Shown in pieces: positions 32,710 through 44,142 of a stretch of 64,000 nucleotides of DNA (positions are counted from its first letter, which is position 1; each line of letters starts with the position of its first letter). The stretch is from Epiperipatus broadwayi. Lineage: Eukaryota > Onychophora > Udeonychophora > Euonychophora > Peripatidae. Location of the stretch: positions 7,367,210 through 7,431,209 of the forward strand of contig JAQFVV010012422.1 of assembly GCA_028023455.1 (NCBI GenBank). The letters run 5' to 3'. A program made the position numbers and the translations under genes. Under the pieces are notes generated by a model. That model searched no databases. It was not told where the DNA came from and was given only the letters and a program-made list of their open reading frames with translations.

Positions 32710-33184
32710 TCAGACAGAAAAAGTAAGATAGAAAGGGGAAGGAGCATGACAAGACAATAAATAGGATACATATTGCTATTTTTTTAGAAATAGGGCATGT
32801 TATAAAATGTGAAGAAAGTATTGAAGTGATCAAATATTATAGAAATTATAAAGAAAGAAAATGTATGAGACAAGGTATATACAAGAAAATAAAGACAAAT
32901 GTATGAATTTAGTAAAAGCTCAATGAAGTTGGAAGGAAAATGGGCATTTCTGAGAAACAACCACAGATCGACATACATGGCTTCAAGTCCCTTGAAAACG
33001 TCAGTTTTTACATTACCATAGTTTTTTATGCTATTTTAAAGCTTAAAAGTACCATAAAACTGTCCTCTCTAGAATTATTTTACAAGTAAAAAATCAATAA
33101 TATTGACATAAAAAGCTACGATAATGGGAGAAGACGGCTTTCCTAGAGTTTATTGGTTGGTTCTCAATCCAAATAAAGAAGAGT

Positions 33185-33830
33185 GTCAGTCAACAATTTT
33201 CATCACCCCAAGCTCTTTATTTAATTTTCAAACAAAATGAATGTTTTAGAGTATTTTGTTGGTATTTTTTTACATATAATGTATTTTGATAAAATATACT
33301 AAAATATAATTATTTTATGTAAGTTTAATACGCTGACATATATAGTGAAATTAAATTCATAAAAATTACACTAATATTTCTTAAGGCTAAGCGCTTTCAG
33401 AGCGTCGAAGCTCTGAAAGTGCTTAGCCAAAATATTAGTGTAATTTTTATGAATTTAATTTCACTATACGTCAAGCGTATTAAACCTTACATAATATTAA
33501 TAGTGAAGAAAAACTGAAATTATAATTATTTTAGAAAAATAGTAAGATTTTAGTAAAAAATTTTACATTTACATGAACGTAAATTGAAAAAGAAACAGCA
33601 CTAACAACAATTTTGACACATGTTAACAATTCATTGCCCCAAGCTCTTTATTTGATTTTCAAACAAAAAGAATATTTTAGAATATTTTGTTAGTATTTTT
33701 ACATATAATGTATTTTGATAAAATATGCTGAAAATATAATTATTTAGAAAAATAGTAAGATTTTAGTAAAAAATTATTTACTTTACATGACGTAAATTGA
33801 AAAAGAAATAAATGACATCCACAGCACATT
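33185..33830. repeat. 215-bp tandem duplication, one unit interrupted
   Basis: CAACAATTTTCATCACCCCA followed by AGCTCTTTATTTAATTTTCA begins unit 1 at about 33190. TTAACAATTCATTGCCCC followed by AAGCTCTTTATTTGATTTTC begins unit 2 at about 33622. Both continue through TACATATAATGTATTTTGAT and GAAAAATAGTAAGATTTTAG to ACGTAAATTGAAAAAGAAA. The observed period is 431 bp because unit 1 carries a 216-bp insertion (33305-33532). Without it the period is 215 bp. Confidence 0.9.
33305..33532. repeat. Foldback insertion with 12-bp target duplication
   Basis: TATAATTATTTT occurs at 33305-33316 and again at 33521-33532. The intact equivalent in unit 2 reads ATATAATTATTTAGAAAAAT, with no insert. The inserted 204 bp (33317-33520) are mostly a palindrome (33315-33494) with arms of about 85 bp around CGTCGAA: AAGCGCTTTCAGAGC pairs with GCTCTGAAAGTGCTT. 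About 26 unpaired bases lie at the right end. No hammerhead core is seen. Confidence 0.93.
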
Positions 33831-34430
33831 ATAATTTTTACGAACTTCTTTTAGGTCTTCTGCTATCAAAATTTTTATAATTATAAATAGAAATTTATTT
33901 TGAAAAACTTTCATTCAGTTTCATAGTCTGACAAATTATTAATATACTTTTTACATATGAAACTAAAACAAATATAATATTAACAGATGAATATATTTTT
34001 ATTGCTGATTTTGTAATTGACCAATCAAAAGTTGTAAAACTTTAATTTACTTGGCCAATAAAAAACTGTTCAGTTAAAAGAATTTTTTTTCAGTGAAAGA
34101 GTTAAATAAAAATTGGAAAATATAAAAACATTTTTAAGATTGAGGTTGGTCAACAGAGGGTGTGCCATGATGATATGTAAATCAAGTGACATACTGAATT
34201 AATGTAACATCTTGACAAGGTTCAATTTTGAATGAAAGTCAATTAAATGAACATAAATATGATTAAAATATATAGTTGTCTATTAAGTTGATTATGTTTA
34301 CATATTCAATTCAGTGAAGAGTTACATAAAAAGTCAACGAATAGTTTTAAAAGGAATAACCATCAAAGAAATATATATATATTCGCACATATTACTTTAC
34401 GTTTTTAATATATTATAATTTGATTGATGT

Positions 34431-34980
34431 TTACTCAATGGAACGCTATAAAATACTTAATGAATAATATTTCTGTAGCATAATTTTCACTAAAACACTC
34501 TCACACAAATTTGCTTAATAACTTGGGGAGAGAGATAATCATAAATTTTTGACCAAAGACATGAAAAAGAGTCATATTCCTAAGATACACATTTTGTGCT
34601 GAGCCAGAACTCATCAGTTGACCCAGACACAACTCTTACACATACTTTATCATTGTTCAATATATTTAGATATCCAATTAATTACGTTTAATTGGTAAGA
34701 ACAAACTTATGCCCCCATAACTTTGATACAAACTACTTAATGGAAGTATATTAATAATTTTATTAGTCACTCATTAGACTAGAGATTATCCACTAATGAA
34801 TAATATTTTTGAAGTGTAATTGTCACTACACCACTCGCATGCAAAGTAGGGACTGGTTCTCTCGCTTTAACACCTTGTAGAAGCATGAATAAGAACATGG
34901 CCAAAACATGTGAAGATGTGTGATTTCTAAGATATATGTCATGCTGAACCAGCACCCATCAATTGGTTCAGATCAACTAC
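34431..34980. repeat. Tandem pair of a dispersed repeat (family H)
   Basis: AATACTTAATGAATAATATT, CACTAAAACACTCTCACACA and CTAAGATACACATTTTGTGC (34453-34600) recur as CCACTAATGAATAATATTTT, CACTACACCACTCGCATGCA and CTAAGATATATGTCATGCTG (34790-34945). Each ends in the CAGCACCCATCAATTGGTTC-type segment of repeat family 3. A third partial copy (TCATTAGATTAGAGATAATC, then AATGAATAATATTTCAGTAA) lies at 42025-42090. Confidence 0.72.
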
Positions 34981-35539
34981 GAATAGTTTGTGATGTGATT
35001 ATTAAAGGAGAGACAAGTTCATAAAAAACGACTTGGGTTAATAATTTATTTATTTTAATTTTTATTGTTAATTTGTTTAAAATTGATTAATATTTTAAAT
35101 TTTATATACTATTAATCTGTTGAAATTAGTGCGCTTTTACACCATGTTGTGAAAATTGGAACAATAAGAAACTAAAATCAGATGGAACAACTTGCACCAT
35201 AGTTATAAAAAACTAATGTTAAAAGACAATTTATACAAGCTGCGCCTGAAATTACAAATAATTGTTTTGATTCATCAAATGATAACTTGGTCCAAATGTA
35301 ACTTTAGTTGGAAAAATGATATTAAAGATAGCCATCTTAATTCTCTAATAGATTGGCATTTTCTATTGTTAACCCTGGAGCAGTTTTTGTCAACATTCAT
35401 GCTTTGATTTTAGTATTAAAATCTTTATTTTATACTAAAACTCAATAAATTGGATTTGATTTCTTTGAAATTTAGGTTTTCAAACAAAAAGCATTCTAAA
35501 AAATCGTATTTGAGGTTTGCAAATGTTGAGGGAAAAGAT
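34981..35539. other. Gene-less stretch
   Basis: No supported gene. A plus-strand frame of 71 codons (35192-35407) includes KDNLYKLRLKLQIIVLIHQM, which I cannot match to a family. Confidence 0.45.
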
Positions 35540-35640
35540 CTATGACTTTATTGCTCAGAAATTTATAAGAAGTTTGAATACCAGGTCTGGGACCTTCTGA
35601 TCCCAAGTTGGATGCTTTTCCTACTACACCAAACCATAAA
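35540..35640 (-). repeat. Decayed SINE family 2 copy
   Basis: On the minus strand, ATCCAACTTGGGATCAGAAG then GTCCCAGACCTGGTATTCAA and the tail CTTCTTATAAATTTCTGAGC, CAATAAAG correspond position by position to the copy at 24095-24215. The A-box part (TTTATGGTTTGGTGTAGTAG) is still recognisable. Confidence 0.7.
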
Positions 35641-36395
35641 AGGGCATATTAAAAAATATTCATAACGAAAATAAAGGACTATTTTCATACACTGCAAAAT
35701 CAAGCATTCATATCTTTGTTGACTAAAAACTTTCAAATCTGACTGAAATTTATTTTTTAACTGGAATGACTAATTCTAAACATTGATAAATCTATAAAAC
35801 CCTGCTATAAATATGAAAATTGTATTTATAATTTATAATTAGCTCAACAGATCCTACCATGGTATCTGTAAGCCATTGGTGATCCATTTCACAAGGTATT
35901 GTCATTGTATTAGCCATAGTCTTTCATGTTAACATATTTGATCGAATTTATTAATTTCTATTTTTAAAAATAAAATATATACAAATAAAATCAAAATGTA
36001 CATATTATTTTAATTTTAAATAATTATCATACAATTATTGTATAAAAATAGTCCAGAAATATTTAATAAACTATGCAAAAAAATTATATTTTTTGTTATT
36101 GCAAAAATGTCCTCAAAGTAATCTTGCAAACTGAAAAACAAAGGACCAAACTATTAAAGACTTAAATGCAGGACTAAACATATGCTGGTGGGACTAAATA
36201 TGCTTTGATCTTTGCAGACTATGATTTCTTTAAAAAAAATTTAAATTAATAAATCAATTTTTTTTAAAAAAACTGTAGGTATTACTACAGATAGTCATAG
36301 AAGAATGATTTAAAGGGGGACTATTAGCACCATTTTCAGGAGAAACAATCACATTAAGTACTGGGCCTCATAATCATTTAGTTAATTATCAATAT
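35641..36395. other. Gene-less stretch
   Basis: No supported gene. There is a short perfect palindrome at 36229-36271 (AAAAAAATTTAAATTAATAA with its T-rich complement). Confidence 0.45.
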
Positions 36396-36652
36396 TTAAC
36401 AATCATCAGGGATCATACCACTACATGTGTACTGCATAGATTTAAACATTTTAAGGAATACTCTTTTTTCCAAATGCTTAAGATTTGCCTATTTATATAT
36501 GTTTAGGTTAAAAAAATAGAGTGGATTTAGTCTATATGTTCAAAAGACTTTATTTTGTATTTGGAAAGGAGAGTATTCTTTAAAGTGTTTAAATCTTTAC
36601 AACACATGTGTGGTGGAGTGATTCCTAATGATTGTTACAGATAAAATCATAG
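36396..36652. repeat. Diverged foldback with ~85-bp arms
   Basis: AACAATCATCAGGGATCATA, CCACTACATGTGTACTGCAT, AGATTTAAACATTTTAAGGA and ATACTCTTTTTTCCAAATGC at 36399-36478 are mirrored at 36560-36645 (GTATTTGGAAAGGAGAGTAT, TTAAATCTTTACAACACATG, TGGTGGAGTGATTCCTAATG). On the minus strand the left arm contains CCTGATGATTG, but no GAAA follows at the right distance, so no ribozyme is called. Confidence 0.8.
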
Positions 36653-36737
36653 TACTATATAAATAAATAACTCATTATCAATACTTAGAAAATGTCACAT
36701 GATGACCATCTCTTATGCTAGGACATAACTGTTATTA

Positions 36738-36960
36738 AACAGGCAAATTCTGGCGTGTGGCCTTTGTCAGTGAGGAGCCTTGGATCTGAAAGCACTGCAC
36801 CTAGATCTTAGGATCTAATGCAACCCTCCAGAAGCCACCTTTTATTCTCTACTTAACTGCAAAACTATGAGAATGAAATTGAAAACACAATAATATTTTC
36901 AATCTAAGCTCAATAGCTTACTCTGGTTGGCACAGGGTATGGAGAGTTTTGCTTGCTTAC
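36738..36960. repeat. Foldback family A, truncated copy
   Basis: The left arm keeps only its hammerhead region and the spacer (TTGGATCTGAAAGCACTGCA, CCTAGATCTTAGGATCTAAT, GCAACCCTCCAGAAGCCACC). The right arm survives as CTCTGGTTGGCACAGGGTAT and GGAGAGTTTTGC at 36922-36955. The hammerhead at 36744-36777 (minus) is decayed: CTGACAA for CTGATGA and GAAT for GAAA. Confidence 0.82.
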
Positions 36961-38404
36961 TTAGAAAATGATCAAAATACTTCTTTCATCTATTAGAAAT
37001 ATCTTATTGTAAAGCCTCACACTTTGATTGAATAGAATTACTATATGCTTTCAAGTTGCAATGCAAAAGAGAGAGAGCAAAGTCATAATGATCAAAAAAT
37101 GACTGGGATTCCAGTGAAGTTTTACTTCAGTGATCATTCTCTTGCCAATTATTGAATTTCTGCCTTTAAATCAGTATATAGCTTATAAAGCTATATATTA
37201 ATAAAGCAGAGAAAGCCACATGATTGTCTTTTTAATCAAATCACTAATAATGCAGTTATTATCTTAGAATTTATCAGGGATGTTTTTAGTTAATCCACAG
37301 ACAAATTATATATCAGTAGTGCTAAAATTCAAATTGGGCAATTTATAACAATTGACCAAATTTATTCAAGTGGTAGTTACTTTTAAAATATGAGCATTAA
37401 ATTATCTCTCCATATATTTTGATAGAACCTATTTTATCAACAACTTATGGGGATTACAAATAAGCAATCTGTCAACTATATGTACTTATAAAGCATTCAT
37501 GTAATATAAACATCTTTTCTATTTCAATTTCTAACTATAACATAATCCAATAATTTTTTGTTTCTCTGCTTTTTTTCACTTTCCTCTTTTACATTGGCTA
37601 TAATATAATCAGTATACAGCTTTGAACTAAATTCCCCTAATGTTTAACATATATAGTGTATAATGTTTTGTTGACAAACTGATTATAATAGAATACATAT
37701 TATTTATTGACCTGCAAATGTATGAGTACTTTTTAACATTCACACACACATAACATGAATGATTTTTTATATGTATAGTAGTAATATAAATCAAGATTAT
37801 AGTATAAACAAAATTTTAAAAATAATGTGTATTATTTACTATAACAGCATTTACTATTTATAAATGACTGTGCTTAACTTTATATACATATTCTGAATAT
37901 GTGTTCACTCATACATTCACTAAAACAGTACAAATAAGAAAGAAAAACTATTTTTATTTTTAAAATAAAGTAAATAGTGAAATGTCTGACTTTTGTAGCT
38001 ATAAACTCTAAGCAATATTTTTTTTTTTCAATAACATTTTCTCTTATAGACATAAGAGATCTTGTTATTAAGAAATTTTACTTTATCTAATTATTTTGAC
38101 ATTTTCAAAAGTTTCAAATTTTGAGCATTATGCTCAGAAAATATTTTATGATGAAAAATACAGTACATTAAATTCAGAAAGGATTATAAAGAAAGAATAA
38201 AGTATGTGTACTCTCAACGTAACTGAGGAAATTTTATTAATATATATAATTGCATATGGCATTCAGACAAGAAAAAATGACTGCTGAATATTGTAAAATA
38301 TGTTAATTTTAATAAGTTTATATATATATTTGCTTATTTATATTTTTCTCTGAATAGCATATAATTGAAATTGTGTAATTAGCTAAAGTGTAGTTCACAG
38401 CCCC
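36961..38404. other. Gene-less stretch
   Basis: I see nothing beyond AT-rich DNA, a short CA run at 37740-37750 and an AGAG run at 37069-37078. Confidence 0.5.
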
Positions 38405-38657
38405 ATTATATATATACAGATATTAAGCATTAAATCATTCCACATGGTTAAGAAATCCAGTACTGTCCTCTGTGAACTAATATATAAAATACATTAGAAT
38501 TTGTATTTCAAAATAACCAGATCAAAATGATCATTTTGATCTGGCTATTTTGAAATACGAACTTTAATGTATTTTATATATTAGTTTACAGAGGGCAGTA
38601 CTGGATTTCTTAACCATGTGGGGTGATTTAATGTTTAATATTTGTATATATTTATTT
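38405..38657. repeat. Near-perfect palindrome (foldback family E)
   Basis: The centre is CAGATCAAAATGATCATTTT GATCTG, at about 38530. The arms of about 120 bp include ATTAAGCATTAAATCATTCC/CACATGGTTAAGAAATCCAG and their inverted counterparts with only a few differences and practically no spacer. CAGAGGACAGTACTGGATTTC on the minus strand recalls a hammerhead but lacks the CUGA and GAAA residues, so it is not called. No coding capacity. Confidence 0.9.
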
Positions 38658-38699
38658 CAGTATAGCATTATGCACTGGGATTATATATATATATATAGT

Positions 38700-39030
38700 A
38701 CAAGCTTATTAAATTAGGTCACATAATCTATGACTTGATTTCCTTCCAATTATAGTTTTGCTCTTGAGGCTTTGGTGATATTATATTGCTAAAACTGTTA
38801 ATATATGGTGTATCTGAACTTAGTTCAGTCCCATATGGGTATTTAAGTTAGTTAACTGGATTTGAAGACATTTAGATGTCTGAAAATTTCAGATTTTCTA
38901 CTTAATAGTTAATAGATAAATGCTGGGCTTGACCTGGTATTTTTGGATTTAATGTCTGAATATCTTAATGCCTTACTGACAACAGCCAACAGCTAGAAAC
39001 CGATCTAGGGATAAGGATATTCAGAAAAGC
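38700..39030 (+). repeat. Foldback family B, one diverged half-copy
   Basis: TATTGCTAAAACTGTTAATA, TATGGTGTATCTGAACTTAG and TTCAGTCCCATATGGGTATT match 43967-44030 (the spacer of family B), and AAATGCTGGGCTTGACCTGG matches the right arm. The left arm is missing. AAGCTTATTAAATTAGGTCA at 38703-38722 matches sequence outside the right end of the full copy (44255-44275), so the two copies are rearranged relative to each other. Confidence 0.75.
38971..39010 (+). ncRNA. Decayed hammerhead motif (family B)
   Basis: Stem I CCUUA/UAGGG (5 bp, one wobble), core CUGACAA (one change, G to A at position 8), stem II CAGC/GCUA with a CAACA loop (3 pairs plus the same C-A mismatch seen in the intact copies), GAAA, stem III residues ACCGAU (one change from a palindrome) and UC. 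Stem I keeps pairing although its bases differ from the copy at 44143, which is covariation. Confidence 0.58.
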
Positions 39031-42024
39031 TTATTAAGAGTTATTCACATTTATTATATAACATATCTATATAAATAGTTTTATTTTATAATTTATTTCT
39101 ATGCACATTTTTTATTTATTTTTAAGCTTACAGTTTTGACTATGCAAGACATTTTAAAGGTCTATTTTCTTGTTAAAATAAAATAAAATATACAATAACA
39201 ACCAATCAATGCATTATTTAAAAATTTTGTGATATCAGACTATTCAATTTCACAGATACAATGTAGCTTACAGTTTTGACTATCTTCTTCAGAGCTTATT
39301 TTTTTTTTGAAATAAAATAAACATTCATGACAGATAGCACAGGCTATTCATTATCATAATTTCCAGGGTCTTTAGTTTGCAGTTTCTATCAGCAACTACA
39401 TTAAAGTTTTCAAAGAAAACAGATTTTTCTTTTTACTAGTAATGGTGCAATAATATTATCTAACAAGGAATAGAGTTTGTTTTCAGAATTTTCTGAATCC
39501 AATAGTCTTGGAGTGTAAGCACTGATAAAATGGACACAAGTAGCAGGCAGTAAATAACATTTTTAATATCATTAAACCATTGATTGATACATGTAGAAAT
39601 TTCAACAATAAAAGATACCAAGTGAGATCTTTCATTAAATTTACCATGGTGCGTTTTTTTTCCATTTCTAAAACAACTTATAGCTATTTACCTGTTAAAT
39701 AAAACTTCTTTCTCTATAAGAGCAAATATATTAATTTTAAATCTCACAAACTTGGAGGCTAAAAATGTCCTCTTATGTTCAAATCATGAATGCCCCATCA
39801 GGCAAAGTATATGTATTCCATATACTTATACCTGATTGAAATACTCCTGCTACAGCCTATTTTGTAGCCACAATACTTTATTCCAACTGTTTTTATTTGA
39901 ATCATCAATATGCCTGACCGTAATTCTAGCCAGATTTTTCAAAACAGGTCATAGACTTCATATTTGTAGGTGAAAAGACCTTAAGTGCGAATATCCACAC
40001 ATCCAGTCATTTGCTAAATAAAAATTTTGTCCCGAATCCAGTTTACAAAGCTACTTATTATTAATAGTTCTGCTTCAAAGTCGCTCCTAAGGACTTCCAG
40101 TCAGATAAACTTTCTTTGATCCGTTGGTTTTTTTTTTGTTTTTGTTTTTCTGGGAGATTAAGACTGAAACTTTTACATGCTTTATTACTTTTATACAAAA
40201 ACGTCTGAGAAAAGAAAGGTCTGGAGTTGAGCAGTGCAGAAAGAATCAACAGCACAAGAAGCTTATGACATCTTAAATCTGTATCAGTCTAAGTGACTGA
40301 AGAAAATAAGCAAAAAAAAAAGAAAATGGAGACTGACACAGAAAATACAGTAATTGCTTAATAGTTATCTATAAATAACATTTTATCTGAAGGTCATTCT
40401 GATATTCATCAATTGAATGCTAACATCAGTTCAACATTCTGTGCGCATATGTGTGTGGGTGTGTGTGTAGATACGCATTCCGTCAGGAGTGTCAAAAGCT
40501 AGAGGTTGGTTAAAAAAAAAAATTATCGGACTCTGATGTCTCCCCCCCCCCTCTCTCCCAAGAAAAATATTTTTTAAAGTTAAAATATTTTATTAGACAT
40601 TTTTCTTGAGCCTGGTAACTATTAGCCTCCTTCCACTCTCTTTTCAACGAGCCCACTTCTAACCACATTTTAAAGTAATATAGAATTAAAATATATACTT
40701 TAAAAAAAAAAACGAAATTAAAATAAGCAACACTCTTTTTCCTGAATTTTCATTCTGATGATAAAATAATACTTTAAAATGCAAAAACAAAAAAAAATTG
40801 AAATCATTAATTCAGGTAAGTAAATTGATTTTCCGTGGCTACAAAGAGGTGTCATAAGATCACGCTGTCTGAATATCATAAAATTTGCATTACTTAAAGA
40901 AGAAAAAAAAGATATTAATTTGTAAAGTTTTATCACGCAAATTTTAACGAATTGAAATTAAACAATTATTTAATAACTGTGAACATAGTAAAATAGTTTT
41001 AGAGGATGACATAATCAACCCTTTAAACTTTTATTATTATTTATAAAATTGTTTTATAGAACATAAAAGCCCACTTATAGATATAAAAAGTTTGAAAGTC
41101 GTTAAATCTATGATATATATAGGTAAGCACTTCTTAAGATTTGTGACTCCGTCATGATATGAGGATCGATAACGGTATTTAATCACTGTTTTTTTTGTTT
41201 CTTAATATTTTTCATAATCTAGCTTGCCAAGATTTATTATAAAGTAATAAGCGATATAGCATTGATTTAAGGTATTATATAAATAATTCAAAATTGGTCG
41301 GTTAATGGGAATCTAACTATTTTTGGCTAAAGGATAAAATGAGGATAAAAAACTGCTTATACTCCCATCATCTGGCTATTGGCAAGCTTATAAGGAATTG
41401 TGCGAAAGATCTTTACCTGCCTTGGTTTTATGTAAAGAGTGTTTATCTTTATGTGTATATAATGTTACTAATAACTATATAAATTAGCGTAATTATAGTA
41501 TTGTTTATTTGTGAGAACAAATGGCATAAGAGTACCAATGTATATATTTATATCTCTCAGTCGGTAACGGTTTACAACTACTCTATATACCGAATGTCTC
41601 GTCAATTGATATAGTGAATAGAATAGCTTTCTAAAGAATAACAGATTTCTTGTAGAAAAATTAACAAAACAGTCATTAATTATTGTCAGTTAATTGAAAA
41701 ATAAGAAACTATATTACCACATTGGTGTACGAATGTCATTCGTTTATGTGAGTAATTAAGAATAATAATGTGCCTACATATATATATCGTTATATACGTT
41801 CCCAAGATTTTGTTAACATGGCACCATCTAAAGATTTTATTTTATTAGACATCATCACTTTTTTAAATATTGAAATTATATATTTGTATGTGTGTGTATA
41901 TATGTATGTTATGTAATTAATTGAAAAATCAAATTTTACGATTATAAAAAGATTCCTTTAGTAAAGTGTCTATTGAAAAGTAAAAAAAAAAAACACAATA
42001 GTGTAACATTAATAATTTTTATTA
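39031..42024. other. Gene-less stretch
   Basis: No supported gene in 3 kb. AGCTTACAGTTTTGACTATG at 39125 and TAGCTTACAGTTTTGACTAT at 39265 are a direct repeat of about 60 bp with a 140-bp period. A GT run lies at 40451-40466 and a C run at 40541-40552. Minus-strand frames at 39483, 40061 and 40718 are short and unrecognised. Confidence 0.5.
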
Positions 42025-42658
42025 GTTTTTCATTAGATTAGAGATAATCCAATAATGAATAATATTTCAGTAATATAATTTTCATTACATAGTAATGTAA
42101 CGAGCTGTTGTAATCAGAAAATGAAAAGAGATGAAGATAAAATTAAAAAACAAACAAATTCAATTAACTTTTATTTTAAACTTACTCCAGTTTTTTTCAA
42201 ATCAGGTTCGTAATTAAGGTATAAAATTGTTATTAACATTTGCTTATCTGCTCAGTAAAAGAGTATAATCCATATTTGGCTAAAATGCGTTAATGTTATA
42301 GTACAAAGTAGAACAAATAGATTTCATTTCACTCATATAATTAATGGAAAAGGTGAATATTGGCATAGTAAGCTCATAAGATTATATATTACTATAAGCA
42401 AGCTAAAAAAAGAGAGAAAAAAGGAAGATATAGAAAAGACGAGGCAGAAACAGTATCTAATATTATTGATATCCCCCCCCCCCAGCTATATTTATTTATA
42501 TCAAGAATACATTTCTATACTATTTGTGGGTATTTATAGTTCTCTTACACATCTTTCTTCCTTTCTTTACTTTTGGTGATCATCAATGTTACATCTAGTT
42601 TTCTGGAATATTCTTTTTTTTTTTTTATAGATACGTATTTATAAATTAATTACTCAAA
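42025..42658. repeat. Partial repeat family H copy, then gene-less DNA
   Basis: 42025-42090 matches the tandem pair at 34431-34980. The remainder has no supported feature except a C run at 42473-42483 and a T run near 42615. Confidence 0.55.
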
Positions 42659-42826
42659 GTTTAAACAAACCAGCCAATCAGTTCTTCCAGGTCAAACATT
42701 TTTTGGACTGGACCATATATGCTGTTGAGGTCACAAAACAATTGTCCTGAGAGAGCTTATTGGCTATCAGTGGAGTTAAGTGTATATTATATATTACCAG
42801 CAATTTGATTGGCTTGTTTGTTTACA
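42659..42826. repeat. Small TIR element (~168 bp)
   Basis: GTTTAAACAAACCAGCCAAT CA at the left is mirrored by TGATTGGCTTGTTTGTTTAC at the right (20 of 22 positions). The interior contains GAACTCTTCC-like and ACAATTGTCCTGAGAGAGCT segments shared with the copy at 20880-21160. No coding; a MITE of unknown superfamily. The CCAATCA ends are also seen at 4794-4868. Confidence 0.78.
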
Positions 42827-43784
42827 CTCTATTTCAGTTGTTAATTTATGTATTATTTTGTGTTTAGCACTATACATGATTTATAAATATATATACTAAA
42901 AAATTAACTTTTATAATTTATACTTTACCAATAAAGGCAAAATATAACGGTGATCTTAGATCATTTGAAATCTTATCACATTACCGATTGTAAATCAAAT
43001 ACAACCGACTCTATAATAACTTCATCCGAAATAAAAACTAAATAAATTATAAACGATTCAATGAATAGATATCTCAACAAATTTCAACAGTAAAGTATGT
43101 GCAAATTTTTGAAAGAAATTATATAACAATGTACTATCATGTGAAGTAATAGCATATCCAAGTATTACTCTTTACCCAAACCAAACATTGATTCTATTAT
43201 TAGTAGGATCCAAGAAAAAGTCAAGAACTTCAATTGTTTTTTTTATCAGTTCTAAAAATATTTACAACAGCTAGATATCTCAAATATTAAGCAACACCAA
43301 TGTTCTAATTAATCTCATTTTTCCTTCAAAGAAAATTATAATCACAGTCTAAAATCTTTTTCTAAATACACTTAAAACTTTCATTCCTCTATAAACTATT
43401 GAATCCGATGTCTTTAGTCATATGTTACAAGAATGCATAGTGGAATGAAAGTTTTAATATATCTACAAATAACTAATGATGATACATATGGAAAAAGGAG
43501 AGATGAAGTGGCTAATTGATACTAGGTGATTATGTATAACAACAACAATAATAGTAATAGTAGACTTATGTACTGAAAAGATGTCTTAACTGGTCTCCTT
43601 GCATAGTTGTAATTTGTTTTGCAATTGTAAGAGAAATCAATATATTATTAGATGTGACATCATCATCATCATCATCATCATAATAATAATAATAATAATA
43701 ATAATAAAATGCAATTATTTAAAGCGAGTATATAAAAAATGTGAGTTTGATACTTGTAGTTAAAATTGTATTAAATTAAAATCT
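42827..43784. other. Gene-less stretch with microsatellite
   Basis: No supported gene. A CATCAT/AATAAT compound microsatellite lies at about 43660-43707, and a CAACAATAATAGTAATAG run at 43541-43561. Confidence 0.55.
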
Positions 43785-43838
43785 TATATATAGAGTAAGT
43801 TAAAAACAAACTCTTATGAAGCTTCAAAAATACCCTCA

Positions 43839-43880
43839 ACCTCAGACCGCGGTTTCTGCTTCTAGCGTCATCAGTGAGGT
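43839..43880 (-). ncRNA. Hammerhead ribozyme motif (family B, left arm)
   Basis: Exact inverted counterpart of the right-arm motif: stem I ACCUCA/UGAGGU (6 Watson-Crick pairs), core CUGAUGA, stem II GCU/AGC plus a C-A mismatch at its base, GAAA, the palindrome ACCGCGGU across stem III, and cleavage-site UC. All invariant bases are intact. Confidence 0.82.
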
Positions 43881-44142
43881 GCTAGGGAATAAAAATACTA
43901 GAACTAGTCCAGCATTTTATCAATGCCTAACTATTGAGAAGAAAATCTGAATGCTTTGGCGATTTTATATTGCTAGAGCTATTAATATATGGTGTATCTG
44001 AACTTAGTTCAGTCCCATACGGCTATTTGAGTTAGATAGCTGTATTTTTGGACATTTAAATGTCTGAAAGTTTCAGATTTTCTTCTCAATAGTTAGGCAT
44101 TGATAAAATGCTGGACTAGTTCTAGTATTTTTATTCCCTAGC

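Larger units (their letters stand above)
32105..34322 (+). mobile_element. Penelope-like element, right (plus) copy, interrupted
   Basis: Plus-strand counterpart of the left copy, head-to-head with it across only a few bases at about 32101-32105. KDYIKYGYNSRVIRN at 32130-32180, MYDVIYICQS at 32422-32447, then after a hairpin insertion RKSKIERGKEHDKTINR at 32716-32765 and EESIEVIKYYRNYKERK at 32818-32870. The GIY-YIG domain is thus split by the insertion at 32447-32705. At about 32955 the copy is broken again by a 1.15-kb block and resumes at about 34105 with 3' non-coding sequence that mirrors 31247-31465. Many stops; dead. Confidence 0.82.

Noticed and set aside
32532-32978. Three overlapping minus-strand frames with Ile-Tyr runs
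   Set aside because: They translate a TA microsatellite and the antisense strand of the right Penelope copy.
36399-36420. CTGATGA in the 36.4 kb foldback as a hammerhead
   Set aside because: No GAAA at the proper distance and no stem I partner; only half of the core is there.
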